DNA of 51,061 nucleotides from a bacterium (lineage in GTDB: Bacteria; Hydrothermota; Hydrothermia; UBA1063), in assembly GCA_030019025.1 (NCBI GenBank), contig JASEFR010000005.1, positions 29,127-80,187 on the forward strand. Direction: 5' to 3'. Below are positions 50,730 to 51,061 of the stretch, one piece after another (the stretch's first letter is position 1; each line of letters starts with the position of its first letter). A model generated the notes under the pieces. That model worked only from the letters and a program-made list of their open reading frames with translations, ran no database searches and was not told the DNA's origin. A program made the position numbers and the translations under genes.

Positions 50730-51061
50730 CCTATGGAGGGTTTGATCCTGGCTCAGGGCTAACGCTGGCGGCGTGTCTTAGCCATGCAAGTCGAGCGGGC
50801 CTGTGGGTTTACCTACAGGTCAGCGGCGGACGGCGGAGTAACACGTAGCTAACCTACCCCCTGGACGGGGATAACCACTCGAAAGGGTGGCTAATACCCG
50901 ATGGAGTCCCTATCTGAGATGGTAGGGATGAAAGGTGGGCCTCTGCGGAAGCAAGCTCATGCCGGGGGAGGGGGCTGCGGCCTATCAGGTAGTTGGTGGG
51001 GTAATGGCCCACCAAGCCTATGACGGGTAGCCGGCCTGAGAGGGTGACCGGCCCGAGGGGC
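50730..51061 (+). rRNA. 16S ribosomal RNA, 5' part
   Basis: The conserved GGGTTTGATCCTGGCTCAG block near the start, GCCATGCAAGTCGAGCG, GGCGGACGGCGGAGTAACACG and the GATAACC region are all present in order. The start is placed by aligning TTTGATC with Escherichia coli position 12 onwards. The gene runs off the window end after about 330 nt. Helices are GC-rich compared with the genome, as in thermophiles. Several variable-region positions look unlike common phyla. Confidence 0.97.

Noticed and set aside
1-51061. CRISPR array or insertion sequences
   Set aside because: No regularly spaced repeats were seen, and no transposase or integrase motif occurs in any plausible gene.

Overview
The window reads as a thermophilic, Gram-negative bacterium from a little-studied lineage (WOR-3/Hydrothermae-like or another FCB-neighbouring phylum; this placement is inference). 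The evidence is a GC-rich 16S rRNA start next to a moderately AT-rich protein-coding genome, outer-membrane porin-like barrels, an LptF/G-type permease, and large secreted hydrolases that end in Por/T9SS-like C-terminal tails. The dnaA-dnaN region with DnaA-box-like sites lies about 10 kb from the 16S gene, so the window is probably close to the replication origin.

Region 1 (1-14,867) looks like an accessory island. It is bracketed by a direct repeat of asnS: positions 1-307 match 15,184-15,490 at 305 of 307 bases, and the left copy is truncated. Decayed genes sit at the margins: a frameshifted exported protein, a second moaA remnant and a methyltransferase fragment. The intact core has two exported secernin-type (C69) Ntn hydrolases, two GntP-family permeases, a glycerate 2-kinase, a porin-like barrel, and a two-component system whose NtrC-like regulator has a degenerate AAA domain. 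This looks like a regulated module that hydrolyses a substrate outside the cytoplasm, imports a hydroxy-acid such as glycerate and phosphorylates it.

Region 2 (14,868-19,127) holds intact asnS, a FolK-MGMT fusion, a LEA14-like lipoprotein and an AAA/DUF4143 ATPase. Region 3 (19,262-27,644) is a molybdenum/tungsten cofactor locus: an ABC permease and ATPase, an AmrS-like radical SAM protein, two MoeA proteins (one with a C-terminal periplasmic-binding-protein-like domain), MoaA, a lipoprotein, and a divergent MoaC-MOSC fusion. Region 4 (28,156-32,629) holds a DUF2905 protein, an LptF/G permease, a barrel protein, Era and a second porin.

Region 5 (32,710-37,978) is a tightly overlapping operon: HAD phosphatase, a P-loop/DRTGG gene broken by one frameshift, an 883-residue Hanks-type kinase fused to a UvrD-like helicase, and a rhomboid protease. 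The kinase-helicase fusion is the most striking protein here. Region 6 (37,946-42,452) holds dnaN, dnaA, candidate origin DNA, a DUF1232 protein and a ComEC channel protein. Region 7 (42,445-50,489) holds secreted hydrolases: an M14 carboxypeptidase, a clostripain-type protease placed behind a sigma-54 promoter next to its own enhancer-binding-protein gene, and a lipase-like lipoprotein. The window ends inside 16S rRNA, which is driven by a perfect consensus promoter.

Two regulatory themes recur. Promoters of the TTGACA-17-TATAAT type are unusually close to consensus. Several genes have a -10 hexamer only 6-7 nt before the start codon and no Shine-Dalgarno sequence, which suggests leaderless mRNAs alongside normal SD-led ones.
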